Shown here piece after piece: positions 8,870 through 17,711 of a stretch of DNA of 64,000 bases. The stretch spans positions 2,604,001 through 2,668,000 of the forward strand of contig NZ_JAODVR010000001.1 in the NCBI RefSeq assembly GCF_025399835.1. Direction: 5' to 3'. This DNA comes from Haloarchaeobius sp. HME9146 (GTDB lineage Archaea > Halobacteriota > Halobacteria > Halobacteriales > Natrialbaceae). The notes beneath the pieces are model-generated. The model was not told where the DNA came from and did no database searches. It saw only the letters and a list, made by a program, of their open reading frames with translations. Made by a program: the position numbers and the translations under genes. Position 1 is the first letter of the stretch, and every line of letters starts with the position of its first letter.

Positions 8870-9116
8870 GGTCGCCCCTCGAAGCGGTACCGAACCGCAT
8901 GGCTGCCACTGTGTCTCTCCAGCTGGACCTCAGGGGTGACATTTCGGGGACTAACGGCTCCAGTACCAACTAGAACGGCTCCCGGACGAATGAGACGATT
9001 TCAGACACGCCAGGTCGCCCGGAAGGTGACCTGTGTCGGAGTGGGGATGATGGAATGGAATCGATGGCTGGCGAGTACCAGAGAACAGTGGGTGTTTCGG
9101 ACGAGAGACTAATCGT
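8870..9116. other. non-coding stretch after aglM
   Basis: No convincing gene, promoter or repeat was found here. A short 62-codon minus-strand frame at 8951-9139 has no family resemblance and no start signal. Together with the next entry the region to 9594 is the longest gene-free part of the first 16 kb and looks like a site of past insertions. Confidence 0.5.
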
Positions 9117-9482
9117 TCAATCGCCCGAATTCCAACCATCTGGGCCCTCTTCTACAAACCTGGCTTCGTAAGCTCGCAAGAAGCCAGCGACCTGTTTCGC
9201 CTGACCGACGGCGAACTGTTTCAGACACGGTTGCAGTCTATCGGTTTCGGAACCCAGTAACCGATGATTCGCCGGTTTTCCCGTCAAGCCGTTCTGCCTG
9301 AGAACCCCGATTTCGGGTGATTCAACGTCCCGCGTATCACGGGCTGACACGTCACTTCTGATTGGCGCTTCGACGGGTTCCAGATATCCTCTCAGCACCG
9401 CCCAGACACCACCCTGCGGAGGATTCTCCGAGTCTGGGCGCGTACAGAGGGAGTTACAACTGCTCTCGTCACCCCTCCACCG
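9117..9482 (-). pseudogene. possible remnant of a TnpB (IS200/IS605 OrfB) C-terminal tail
   Basis: A minus-strand frame, open from the stop at 9483-9485 down to 9117, encodes PDSENPPQGGVWAVLRGYLE, then PVEAPIRSDVSARDTRDVES. This proline- and valine-rich style, with a PVE...VSA-R-VES core, resembles the poorly conserved C-terminal tails of haloarchaeal TnpB proteins as I remember them. No catalytic RuvC motif or zinc-ribbon Cys pairs are present, so at best the last fifth of the gene and the element's right end remain. There is no start signal. The identification is tentative. Confidence 0.3.
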
Positions 9483-9563
9483 TCACTTCCTCGAACGACC
9501 GGGTCTGACCACACGAGCGACGACACCCCTCGGTTCAGCAATGGTTCGCATATCAGTCAGAAA

Positions 9564-9572
9564 AGATATACG
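9564..9572 (+). promoter_or_regulatory. TATA element of the PQQ-propeller lipoprotein pair
   Basis: AGATATACG is centred 27 bases before the ATG at 9595, consistent with a leaderless transcript carrying both propeller genes. Confidence 0.55.
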
Positions 9573-9594
9573 TGGCCCGCTTTGAACGTCGAGC

Positions 9595-10893
9595 ATGCGC
9601 CGCCGCGCCCTCCTCACCGCTCTTGCTACCGGCGGGACAACAGCCATCGCCGGGTGTAGCTCCGGCGGTGGCTCCTGTGAGCTCCCGCCGTCGACGGTCG
9701 ACCGCCCACGTGACCGGTGGCCCACAGCAGGCTACGTCCCGACGAACACCGCCTACGCCCCGGCCGGTCCTGCGGAGTCGACGGTCCAGTGGCTCACCGG
9801 CCGAGACGAGGGCGACGGCGAGTACCTCATCGGCTACTTCAGCACACCCCTCGTCGGCGACGGGCAGGTGTACACCGCGATGCTGGATTACGATCTGTTC
9901 GACGCGGACACGCGCCACGACGAGTCAGGCTTCGTCGTCGCGTTCGACGACGAGACGGGCACTGAAGCGTGGCGACTCGAACTCCCCCGGCTGGCCGGCG
10001 GGTCGCCGTCGCTCGCGGGCGACAGGCTGTTCGTCGGCGATTCGGGTGGCGGCCTCCACGCCATCTCGACCGATGGGGAGTTCATCTGGACGAAGAACCT
10101 CGGGGCACCGGCCCGAGGGTGTACCGTCGCAGGGTCGACCCTCTATGTCATCGACAACTCGGGGGCGGTCCACGGGTTCACGCTCGACGGTGACCGCTGC
10201 TGGCAGCACGACCCGTCCAGCGTCCTCGACGGCATCCTCGGCGGGGAGTCCTACGCCGTCAACAGCGCCCCGGCGGTCGACGCCTCGGGTGTCTACGCCA
10301 CGGTCCACGTGAACCCGAACTCGCGGGACGACCGGACCGCCCGCGTCCTCGCGTTCGACCATGGCGGGAGCCAACGATGGCACTACGACTTCCCGGCCAG
10401 CTACCAGCCGCCGAACACGCCGACCGTCGTCGATGGCACGGTCGTCGCGACAGCCGGAAACCAGATACACGCCATCGACGCGGAATCGGGCGACCGCCAG
10501 TGGCGGTTCGTCACTGGGCACGACCACACCGGCGCGCCGGCCACCGACGGCGACCGCGTCTACGTCGGCGCGAAGAACCTCTACGCGCTCTCGCTGTCGG
10601 ACGGGACCGAGCAGTGGCGCGTCGTCAACGAGGCCACGGAGGGGAGTGTCGGCTACGAGAACGGCGCGCCCTTCATGGCTCGCCCGGCGGTGACCGACGA
10701 CGCGGTGTACCTTCGAGCAGGGGCGTTCGACCCGGAGGACGGGAGCCGGTTGTGGGGCGACTTCGCCAACGAGCACGCCGTCGAGGACGGCGTCCAGCGA
10801 GATTACGGCTGGCGGCCGATGGTCTCGCCGTCGGTGACCGCCGATGCCCTGTACCTCGCCCACCAGACGGAGGGGGTGCTGAAACTCGCATGA
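9595..10893 (+). CDS. secreted PQQ-like beta-propeller lipoprotein (first of a pair)
   Basis: A 432-residue protein with a short twin-arginine-like N-terminus (MRRRALLTALATGG) and a lipobox IAGC (Cys20), so it is probably exported and lipid-anchored outside the membrane. The rest consists of repeated PQQ/quinoprotein-type blades, for example VVAFDDETGTEAWRLELP, VYVGAKNLYALSLSDGTEQW and HAIDAESGDRQWRF. Each has the A-x-D-x-x-T/S-G-x-x-x-W signature typical of BamB-like scaffolds and not necessarily of PQQ-dependent enzymes. No dehydrogenase catalytic residues were recognised, so a binding or scaffold role is more likely. The stop overlaps the start of the next, related gene (ATGA), so the two are translationally coupled. 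Confidence 0.8.
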   Translation: MRRRALLTALATGGTTAIAGCSSGGGSCELPPSTVDRPRDRWPTAGYVPTNTAYAPAGPAESTVQWLTGRDEGDGEYLIGYFSTPLVGDGQVYTAMLDYDLFDADTRHDESGFVVAFDDETGTEAWRLELPRLAGGSPSLAGDRLFVGDSGGGLHAISTDGEFIWTKNLGAPARGCTVAGSTLYVIDNSGAVHGFTLDGDRCWQHDPSSVLDGILGGESYAVNSAPAVDASGVYATVHVNPNSRDDRTARVLAFDHGGSQRWHYDFPASYQPPNTPTVVDGTVVATAGNQIHAIDAESGDRQWRFVTGHDHTGAPATDGDRVYVGAKNLYALSLSDGTEQWRVVNEATEGSVGYENGAPFMARPAVTDDAVYLRAGAFDPEDGSRLWGDFANEHAVEDGVQRDYGWRPMVSPSVTADALYLAHQTEGVLKLA

Positions 10894-12110
10894 ACCGCAG
10901 AGCCTTCCTGGGTCGGCTGGCTGCCGCCGGGTCGCTGGCCGCACTGGCCGGCTGTAACGACCTCGGGGGGCAGGCGAACACCCTCCCGAGCATCGGCCGC
11001 GCCGAGGGCTGCGGCCCGTACGACCCGACTATCGGCGGGACGGCGGAGTGGCGGTCGGTCGGTGGCGACCCCGCCGGAACTGGCGTGTTCCCCGCGGACT
11101 CGGTCCCCGACACACCGCTCTCGGTCGACTGGACGTTCCCCATCGACGGTGCCTCGGGAACCACCCGCCCGGTCGTCGGGGACGGGCGTGTGTACACCCA
11201 CGACTTCGATTCGACGGTGTACGCAGTCGACGCTGAGACGGGCGAGTCGGTCTGGCGGCAGGGTATCACGGAGCCGCGCGGGTCGCCGGCCGTCGCAGCC
11301 GACGCAGTGGTCGTCATCTCGGAGGAGCATGTCGTTGGTTTCGACCCGGCGACCGGCGCCGAGTTGTGGACTGGCCCGACCGGCGACCCGCATTCGTTCA
11401 ACGGGAGTCCGGTCGTCGCCGACGGAATCGCATACGTCCCGTTCGGGCTGTCACTGTACGCAATCGACGTGAGCGACGGGACGGTTCGGTGGAAACACAC
11501 CACGGGTGAGGAGACGGTCGGAACGCCTGCGATTACCGACGGGACCGTCTACTACGGCGACGAAGATACCTACGTCTACGCGCTGGACGCGGCGACCGGC
11601 GCGGAACGCTGGCGGTACAAGACCGAGGCACACGTCCGCTGTAACGTGACGGTCGCCGACGGCCGGGTCTTCACCGCGACCTGGGACGGCGAGGTGCTGG
11701 GACTGGACACGACGACCGGCGAACGGTCGTGGTCGTACCGCATCGGCGGCGTCCCAGAACTCGTCGCGTCGGACGGCGCGAACACCTACGTCGCCACCGA
11801 CAACCGGCTGTACGCCTTCGACCCGGAGACGGGTGTCGCCTGCTGGTCGACCGGCGAGTACGCCGGGAGCTACGATTCCGGGCTGGCGGTCGCGGACGGG
11901 CGTGTCTACGTCCCCACTGCGCTCACGAGACAGGGTTCGTACACTGTCCCGGGCATCCTCGACGCGGCGTCCGGGAAACTCGAGTGGCAGCTGGGCCAGA
12001 CCCCGAACGCCGACCGTCTCGGATTCGAGATGGGCCCGGTCGTCGTCGATGGCGCGGTGTACGCGACCGGAGGCGGCGCGAAGACGCTCCGCCTCACGAG
12101 GATGAGCTGA
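10890..12110 (+). CDS. secreted PQQ-like beta-propeller lipoprotein (second of a pair)
   Basis: A 406-residue paralogue of the preceding protein. It has MNRRAFLGRLAAAGSLAALA then GC: a twin-arginine motif and a lipobox Cys (LAGC), suggesting Tat export and lipid anchoring. At least six blades follow, such as VYAVDAETGESVWRQ, VVGFDPATGAELWTG, VYALDAATGAERWRYK and LYAFDPETGVACWSTG. The ATG overlaps the upstream stop by four bases. The pair probably arose by duplication and may form a hetero-complex outside the cell. The blades are more regular here than in the first copy. Function is unknown. Confidence 0.8.
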   Translation: MNRRAFLGRLAAAGSLAALAGCNDLGGQANTLPSIGRAEGCGPYDPTIGGTAEWRSVGGDPAGTGVFPADSVPDTPLSVDWTFPIDGASGTTRPVVGDGRVYTHDFDSTVYAVDAETGESVWRQGITEPRGSPAVAADAVVVISEEHVVGFDPATGAELWTGPTGDPHSFNGSPVVADGIAYVPFGLSLYAIDVSDGTVRWKHTTGEETVGTPAITDGTVYYGDEDTYVYALDAATGAERWRYKTEAHVRCNVTVADGRVFTATWDGEVLGLDTTTGERSWSYRIGGVPELVASDGANTYVATDNRLYAFDPETGVACWSTGEYAGSYDSGLAVADGRVYVPTALTRQGSYTVPGILDAASGKLEWQLGQTPNADRLGFEMGPVVVDGAVYATGGGAKTLRLTRMS

Positions 12111-12119
12111 GTCCGTGCG

Positions 12120-12803
12120 TCAGACCGGCAGCAGTTGCTTCGCGTTCTTCGCGTACAGCCCGAACATCTTCTTGCGCGAGTTCGAGAGCGCCTCGCGGAG
12201 TGCTTCGGCTGGGCGGAGTTCGACGCCTTCGCCGTGGCCGACGAGAATCAGTTCGGGTTCCAGCCCGCCGAGGACGCGCTTCGGCGGGACGGCCCGGAGC
12301 ATCGGGTGGACGCCCAGGCGCTCGCCGGAGCCACAGAAGTAGTCGACCGTCCCGACCGACTCGGGCACCCACAGCGTCCCCAGTTCCTCGTTCCAGAGGC
12401 CGGCCTCCTGCCAGAAGCGGTTGTCCCGCAGGCGCAGGGTTCTGTACCCCGTATCAGCGAGTTCCTCGCCGAAGCGTTCGACCGGAGCGTCGAGTTCGCT
12501 CGCCACGCCCTCCATCCAGGTTGGGACGTAGACCGGCACGTCGTGGCGGTTCGCGATGGCCGCCGAGTCGCGCTTGTGGCGGTCGAGGGTGATCACCACG
12601 CCCGCGACCTCGCCGCGCTCCGCGAGCAGGTCGTCGAGGTCGGGGACGTCGACCGGGTCGAGGACCCACACCTCGTCGTCGACCACGAGTGCGTGACACG
12701 CCCGTTGCATCTTCTCGTCGGGGTATGGGATCCACCCGACCCCGCCATCGTGCTCGTTCACGATGCGGTACTGGTCGGGGGACCCGGACCCTTTCATCGG
12801 CAT
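12120..12803 (-). CDS. conserved haloarchaeal protein, degenerate MBL-like
   Basis: A 227-residue soluble protein. The pattern HALVVDDEVWVLDPVDVPDL, then VAGVVITLDRHKRDSAAIAN and VPVYVPTW resembles the first half of a metallo-beta-lactamase fold in which the H-x-H-x-D-H metal motif is replaced by LDRHKRD. If so it is a metal-poor relative and not a classical hydrolase. The C-terminal part KKMFGLYAKNAKQLLPV is basic. It could start six bases further in (MKGSG). It is convergent with the PQQ pair; only nine bases separate the stops. Confidence 0.6.
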   Translation of the reverse strand: MPMKGSGSPDQYRIVNEHDGGVGWIPYPDEKMQRACHALVVDDEVWVLDPVDVPDLDDLLAERGEVAGVVITLDRHKRDSAAIANRHDVPVYVPTWMEGVASELDAPVERFGEELADTGYRTLRLRDNRFWQEAGLWNEELGTLWVPESVGTVDYFCGSGERLGVHPMLRAVPPKRVLGGLEPELILVGHGEGVELRPAEALREALSNSRKKMFGLYAKNAKQLLPV

Positions 12804-12844
12804 AGTTGTACTCAGGGGCGCGATGGGAATAAGTGACTGCCTAA

Positions 12845-12970
12845 CGGCAGCTGGACGAGGACCGGCAGACCGTCGTGCGCGAGGTGAACGACCTGCTGCG
12901 CGAGGACCGGTCGGTCGTGGACCTGTCGACCCACATGCTCGGGGTCGCGTGGGTGCTCGGGACGAACTGA
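12845..12970 (+). pseudogene. 3' remnant of a gene, product unknown
   Basis: After an in-frame stop at 12842-12844 the frame reads RQLDEDRQTVVREVNDLLRE, then DRSVVDLSTHMLGVAWVLGTN and TGA. It looks like genuine haloarchaeal coding sequence (acidic, high third-position GC) but has no promoter and only internal GTG codons as possible starts. It is squeezed into 40 bases after the start of the divergent gene. The most likely explanation is the C-terminal end of a gene whose front has been deleted. A functional 30-residue peptide from an internal GTG is less likely. Confidence 0.5.
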
Positions 12971-13054
12971 CAGAAGCGAATTTCGGTACGGCGGATTACA
13001 GAAATGTAATTCTGATTACCTATTTATCCACAGGGGGTGTACCAGAGACTGACG

Positions 13055-13288
13055 ATGAACCACAGCATCACCACCCAGGGAATCGCCCGTAACCAGCTCA
13101 CGACCGGCCTCCTCCGTGGGGCCGCCTTCGCCGTCGGCCTCGCGCTCGTCGTGGCCGTCCTCGTCACGGTCGCCTCGCTGTTCCCCGGCGCGGGCATCCT
13201 GCTCGCGCTCCTCGCGTGGACCGTGCTCCTCGGACTGCTCGTCGGCCTCCCGGTGTTCGCCGTCACACTCGTCGGCGAGTCGCTCTGA
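13055..13288 (+). CDS. small membrane protein, two helices
   Basis: A 77-residue protein with two hydrophobic segments (about residues 24-46 and 48-72, rich in Ala, Leu and Val) separated by a Pro-Gly turn (FPGAG). The N-terminus is polar (MNHSITTQGIARNQ). The ATG at 13055 is preferred over an upstream GTG at 13037, because an AT-rich element TACCTATTTATCC lies about 30 bases before the ATG. It is not recognised as a named family and the function is unknown. It is followed by a separate transcription unit for DoxX. Confidence 0.65.
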   Translation: MNHSITTQGIARNQLTTGLLRGAAFAVGLALVVAVLVTVASLFPGAGILLALLAWTVLLGLLVGLPVFAVTLVGESL

Positions 13289-13374
13289 GCCGGCTGCCGA
13301 CTCCAGTCCCACGGTATCGCACCGATCCCTCTGTTTCTATCATCCCGTTTTCCACACTTTGAGAACGCCCACCG

Positions 13375-13383
13375 GTTTATACG
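13375..13383 (+). promoter_or_regulatory. TATA element and Shine-Dalgarno for the DoxX unit
   Basis: GTTTATACG at 13375-13383 is followed by a UTR of about 15 bases carrying GGTGAGG at 13412-13418, five bases before the ATG at 13424. A ribosome-binding site of this quality is unusual in this window, where most transcripts look leaderless. Confidence 0.55.
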
Positions 13384-13423
13384 GGGTTCCCAGCACAACC
13401 TCGAAATGTGAGGTGAGGAAACG

Positions 13424-13948
13424 ATGTCATACCAAGCGAGCAATCCCCTGGCGGACGAGTTCGAGTTCGACCTAGACCGGCCAGTCACGGCGTACTGGTT
13501 CGCGATGCTCCGCGTCATCACCGGCTGGTGGTTCTTCCACGCCGGCGTGACGAAGCTCATCGACAGCGGCCTGAACTTCGGGTACGCACCGGCCTACCTC
13601 GAAGGCATGACCGGCACGGCCCTCGGGCCCATCCCGGTGATGATGGCAGAGTACTTCGGCTGGGCGCTCCCGGCGCTCGTCCCGCTCGGTGAGACCCTCA
13701 TCGGGCTCGGCCTGATGGTCGGGGCGATGGTCCGCCTGGCCTCGTTCTTCGGGGTCATCTTCATGACCCTGTTCTGGGTCGGCAACGCCGGCTTCGGCCA
13801 CGGGGTCGTGAACGGGGACCTGATGGGGCTGCTCCTGTTCGCGACCATGATGGTGGTCGGCGCTGGCCGGTACTTCGGCCTGGACGCCATCATCGAGAAG
13901 TTCGAGTTCGTCAAGCAACGTCCGAAACTCCGGTACCTGCTCGGCTAA
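13424..13948 (+). CDS. DoxX/TQO small subunit DoxD family membrane protein
   Basis: A 174-residue protein with four hydrophobic segments (about residues 24-45, 75-95, 98-120 and 125-145) and the family-typical first helix WFAMLRVITGWWFFHAGVTKL. DoxX-family proteins are quinone-associated or redox-related; in thermoacidophiles DoxD is part of thiosulfate:quinone oxidoreductase. No DoxA partner was seen, so the activity here is open. The next gene, a two-helix membrane protein 14 bases downstream with its own GAGGTGA ribosome-binding site, is probably co-transcribed and could be a partner subunit. Confidence 0.8.
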   Translation: MSYQASNPLADEFEFDLDRPVTAYWFAMLRVITGWWFFHAGVTKLIDSGLNFGYAPAYLEGMTGTALGPIPVMMAEYFGWALPALVPLGETLIGLGLMVGAMVRLASFFGVIFMTLFWVGNAGFGHGVVNGDLMGLLLFATMMVVGAGRYFGLDAIIEKFEFVKQRPKLRYLLG

Positions 13949-13962
13949 CGAGGTGACACACA

Positions 13963-14253
13963 ATGAACAACGAAATCATCGACAAGACGGCGATGGGACT
14001 CAGCGGCGCGCTGATGTTCCTCGGTATCATCGGCCTCGGCATCGTGGAGATACTTGCGGGCCAGCCATACGGGGCTGCACCGGTCACGAACGACGCGGGT
14101 GAGGTCGTCGCCACCCCGGCGATCGACCCGGCCCTGCGGACGGGGCTGGTGCTCTTGGGGATCGTGGTGCTGCTGCTGTGGCGGCTCTACAAGATGGCCC
14201 AGCCACAGATCGCGGGCGGCGCCGCCAAGCAGCCGAACCTCGCCGGGGAGTAG
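13963..14253 (+). CDS. small membrane protein co-transcribed with DoxX protein
   Basis: A 96-residue protein with two predicted transmembrane helices (about residues 11-31 and 61-79) flanking a 25-residue hydrophilic loop (GQPYGAAPVTNDAGEVVATP), which by topology would face outside, and a short basic-Gln tail. The Shine-Dalgarno GAGGTGA lies seven to eight bases before the ATG. The tight spacing to doxX suggests that the two products work together in the membrane. No named family was recognised. Confidence 0.65.
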   Translation: MNNEIIDKTAMGLSGALMFLGIIGLGIVEILAGQPYGAAPVTNDAGEVVATPAIDPALRTGLVLLGIVVLLLWRLYKMAQPQIAGGAAKQPNLAGE

Positions 14254-14322
14254 ACACGCGAACGCGGTTTCTCGGCTTTTTCCGAACCCACACGCCACCC
14301 AGTGGCGACACTCGCGACCCAC

Positions 14323-14329
14323 GTTTAAG
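14323..14329 (+). promoter_or_regulatory. TATA element of the VOC gene
   Basis: GTTTAAG is centred 27 bases before the ATG at 14353. Confidence 0.45.
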
Positions 14330-14352
14330 CGACCGGCGCACGAACTGGGCGT

Positions 14353-15036
14353 ATGCTCTCGACCCTGCGCTGGCTGGCACTCGAAGTGAAGTACCTCGGG
14401 TCGGCCATGGAGTTCTACGGCGAGACGCTCGGCATGGCCGAGCGCCGCCGCGACGAGTCGGAGGTCGCCTACGCGGCCGGCGACACCGACCTCGTCCTGC
14501 GACGGCCCTCGTCGGTCCCCCGGGGTGGCGTCCACACCCACTACGCCTTCTCGATTCCGGCCGACGAGTACGACGACTGGTGGGACCGGCTCGCAGACGA
14601 GTACGACCTCGACGAGCACGTCTTCGGCGAGGCACGGTCACTGTACCTGTACGACCCGGACGGGAACTGCGTCGAGCTGGGCCAGACTAACGTGGCGGGT
14701 CCCGGCATCGACGGCATCTTCGAGGTGGTACTCGAGGTTGCCGACCTCCACCGCGCGGAGTCGTTCTACCGCGCCCTCGGCTTCGACGTCGTGGACCGCG
14801 GCGAGAACCGGACCCGGATTCGACTCCAGGGGCCCATGGCCCTCGAACTGTGGGAACCCCATCTCGGACTCGCGGATGCCCGCGGTGGCCTCCACGTCGA
14901 CCTCGGCTTCGATGGCGACCCCGACGCCGTGGTCGACGCGGTCGGAGAGACAGCCCGGTCGGTCGAGGGACTCGACGATGGTGGCGTCCGAATCCTCGAC
15001 CCCGATGGTCACTACCTGACGGTCGACAGGGCCTGA
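14353..15036 (+). CDS. VOC-superfamily (glyoxalase/dioxygenase-like) protein, two modules
   Basis: A 227-residue protein made of two vicinal-oxygen-chelate modules, about residues 1-117 and 120-227. Each has a beta-alpha-beta start (LALEVKYLGSAMEFYGETLG; VVLEVADLHRAESFYRALGF) and an end of the type LYLYDPDGNCVELGQ or VRILDPDGHYLTVDRA. VOC enzymes bind a divalent metal through His and Glu residues on these strands; His, Glu and Asp are present at some but not all expected places. The substrate could be an extradiol aromatic or an aldehyde, and cannot be chosen from sequence. No catabolic genes are adjacent. Confidence 0.75.
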   Translation: MLSTLRWLALEVKYLGSAMEFYGETLGMAERRRDESEVAYAAGDTDLVLRRPSSVPRGGVHTHYAFSIPADEYDDWWDRLADEYDLDEHVFGEARSLYLYDPDGNCVELGQTNVAGPGIDGIFEVVLEVADLHRAESFYRALGFDVVDRGENRTRIRLQGPMALELWEPHLGLADARGGLHVDLGFDGDPDAVVDAVGETARSVEGLDDGGVRILDPDGHYLTVDRA

Positions 15037-15056
15037 CAGAAACAGGTCGCGCCCGG

Positions 15057-15353
15057 CTACAGTCGGCCGGTGTCTATCTCGATGCCCGGCGGGGAGACGA
15101 TGAGGAATCCACGGAAGTGGACGAGTTCACCGCCCGATTTCTTCACGTCGCGTGCGAACCCGGACGCGAGTTCGTTCACGTCGCCCTCGATGTGCAGTAC
15201 GAGGATTCGCCCGTTCATGATGGTGTCTATCCACTCTTCCGGCGGCGTCGTGCCGTCGAGTACACCGAGTTCGACGCCACCGACGAGGTCGCCGTCCTCG
15301 TCCTCGTCGAGGTGGTCCTCGACGGCCCGCAGATCCAGGTCGAAGTCGCCCAT
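15057..15353 (-). CDS. small conserved haloarchaeal protein
   Basis: A 98-residue very acidic soluble protein. The central part WIDTIMNGRILVLHIEGDVNEL, followed by RDVKKSGGELVHFRGFLIVSPPG, is a plain alpha/beta pattern seen in a small haloarchaeal family (I recall DUF5779, but cannot verify it). There is no catalytic motif. It is convergent with the VOC gene, 20 bases between the stops. On the minus strand an AT-rich GGATTTTTC element lies about 25-30 bases before the start. Confidence 0.65.
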   Translation of the reverse strand: MGDFDLDLRAVEDHLDEDEDGDLVGGVELGVLDGTTPPEEWIDTIMNGRILVLHIEGDVNELASGFARDVKKSGGELVHFRGFLIVSPPGIEIDTGRL

Positions 15354-15453
15354 GAGCGACTACTCGGTGTGCCCCGAGAAAAATCCTCGCCTCTGGTGGA
15401 ACGGTCCACCCGATTGCGGGCCGCGGGTTGCCGAGACTGCTCAGACGTTCTTG

Positions 15454-15909
15454 TTAGTCGTTCTTGTACTCCTTGCGGTAGCCGCGGAACTCCGAGCGGT
15501 GGGCCTCCTCGTCGGCGAGGAGTGTGACCGCGAGGTCCTCCGTGACGGGGTCGTCCGCTTCCTCGGCCGCGTTGATGAGGGCCCGGTAGGTCTGGATGGC
15601 GTCCTCCTCGGCCTCGATGACGCCCTCGATGACCGACAGCACGTCGGTCGTGTCCTCCGGCGGCTGGAGGTTCTCCTGGCGGGCCTCGAACTGCATGGAG
15701 CCGGGCGGGGCCTCGTCGAGCTGCTTCAGCCGGTCCCCGAGCTGGCGCGCGTGCGTGAGCTCTTCCTGGATGTCCTGGTCGAGGCTCTCCTTGATCTCCT
15801 CGGCGCGGACGCCGTCGAGCACGATGGCGTTCGTCATGTAGTTCATGACGGTCTCGATCTCGTCGCTGTACGCCTTCTTCAGGAGGTCGACGACTTGCTG
15901 GTCTGCCAT
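15454..15909 (-). CDS. ferritin-like (bacterioferritin/DUF2202-type) four-helix protein
   Basis: A 151-residue, nearly all-helical protein. Two pairs of E-x(n)-E-x-x-H ligands can be seen: SDEIETVMNYMTNAI with IQEELTHARQL, and EGVIEAEEDAIQTYRAL with LLADEEAHRSEF. These are the four helices and E/ExxH motifs of ferritin-like di-iron proteins. It may store iron or act in redox protection like Dps or rubrerythrin; no rubredoxin domain is attached. Length matches short ferritin-like proteins of haloarchaea. A TATA-like GTTATGTC lies about 27 bases before the start on the minus strand. Confidence 0.8.
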   Translation of the reverse strand: MADQQVVDLLKKAYSDEIETVMNYMTNAIVLDGVRAEEIKESLDQDIQEELTHARQLGDRLKQLDEAPPGSMQFEARQENLQPPEDTTDVLSVIEGVIEAEEDAIQTYRALINAAEEADDPVTEDLAVTLLADEEAHRSEFRGYRKEYKND

Positions 15910-16247
15910 ACGCGAGTATTCTCACGCCGGAGACATAACAGTGGGGCCAAAGGCAACCTGGGCGTCGACCGCGTGCCGCCAGACCCAGAGCCGCAGCCCA
16001 GGTGCGCGTGAGCCTGTCACCCCCGCGCACCATCCCGGAGCTGGCAAGACATGCCGTATCGCACGCCGGAACTGCCAGAAGCACGACACCACTTCTCGAA
16101 GGAATATAAGGAATATGTATCCGACTGTAGTCGCCTCAGTCGTGCGATTCTCGGATTCGTGATGGTCGTTCAGCACGTTTCGCGGCTCGCGAGACACCTG
16201 TCACACCACCAAGTTTAAATATGGGTTCGCGCTTGGACTGAGATACA
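15910..16247. other. intergenic region before leuA
   Basis: A 338-base stretch between the divergent ferritin-like gene and leuA. Apart from the two promoters it holds a 15-codon frame at 16115-16162 (MYPTVVASVVRFSDS, four Val codons), which has no TATA element at a fitting distance and may be chance. An 18-codon frame at 16162-16218 ends at the leuA TATA box. No RNA gene was recognised. Confidence 0.4.
16213..16221 (+). promoter_or_regulatory. leuA TATA element
   Basis: GTTTAAATA is a strong haloarchaeal TATA box, centred about 31 bases before the ATG at 16248. It predicts a transcript that begins at or just before that ATG, although the ATG is not in the leuA frame. Confidence 0.6.
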
Positions 16248-16248
16248 A

Positions 16249-17478
<1,230 letters not shown>

Positions 17479-17512
17479 TGGGCCATCCCCGCAAGGTCTG
17501 CCCCACCACCAA

Positions 17513-17520
17513 GATTTATA
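17513..17520 (+). promoter_or_regulatory. TATA element of the ilvB leader
   Basis: GATTTATA, centred about 31 bases before the leader ORF ATG at 17548, just after the leuA stop. It gives ilvB its own promoter with a 5' leader of about 245 bases, long for this organism group. Confidence 0.55.
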
Positions 17521-17547
17521 TCGACCGGGGGGCGTACACAGTCGGTA

Positions 17548-17637
17548 ATGAGACAGTCACCAGCTGCAGACGGGGCACGCCTCGCCAGCAGCGGTGCTGT
17601 CGTACGGACGCTGTCGATTATCGTAGGGGCCGCCTAG
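17548..17637 (+). CDS. putative branched-chain amino acid leader peptide of the ilv operon, 29 codons
   Basis: A short ORF at the predicted transcription start of the ilvB promoter. Its end reads SGAVVRTLSIIVGAA-stop: codons 18-26 are Val Val Arg Thr Leu Ser Ile Ile Val, so six of nine encode the three end products of the pathway. The TAG stop lies in the loop edge of a perfect 8-bp hairpin. The arrangement and even the style (VV-R-...-V-G-A) recall the bacterial ilvB leader peptide. I infer ribosome-dependent control by charged Val/Leu/Ile tRNAs. This mechanism is not, to my knowledge, established in haloarchaea, and the peptide is too short to be called from coding statistics alone. Confidence 0.6.
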   Translation: MRQSPAADGARLASSGAVVRTLSIIVGAA

Positions 17638-17669
17638 CCCCTACAACACCCCATCCTGACCCGGTTTTT
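17623..17669 (+). promoter_or_regulatory. putative attenuator: hairpin followed by T5 tract in the ilvB leader
   Basis: GTAGGGGC (17623-17630) and GCCCCTAC (17637-17644) form a perfect 8-bp stem with a six-base loop CGCCTA. About 20 bases further a CCGGTTTTTG stretch contains five T's. Archaeal RNA polymerase terminates at T-runs, so this could be a conditional terminator. Translation of the leader ORF through its last codons would physically cover the 5' arm of the stem. Confidence 0.5.
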
Positions 17670-17711
17670 GCATCGTTTCCAGAGTCACAGCCGACAGCAC
17701 GTACGTCAGTA

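Noticed and set aside
8951-9139. 62-codon minus-strand ORF after aglM
   Set aside because: No promoter, no start signal, no family features, and it overlaps the possible TnpB remnant.
12135-12836. 233-codon plus frame opposite the MBL-like gene
   Set aside because: Shadow frame; the minus-strand protein has a coherent alpha/beta pattern and fits the gene spacing.
16115-16162. Val-rich 15-codon frame (MYPTVVASVVRFSDS) before leuA as another leader peptide
   Set aside because: The only nearby AT-rich element is about ten bases upstream, so it does not fit a transcript start, and no hairpin or T-run follows; four Val codons may be chance.
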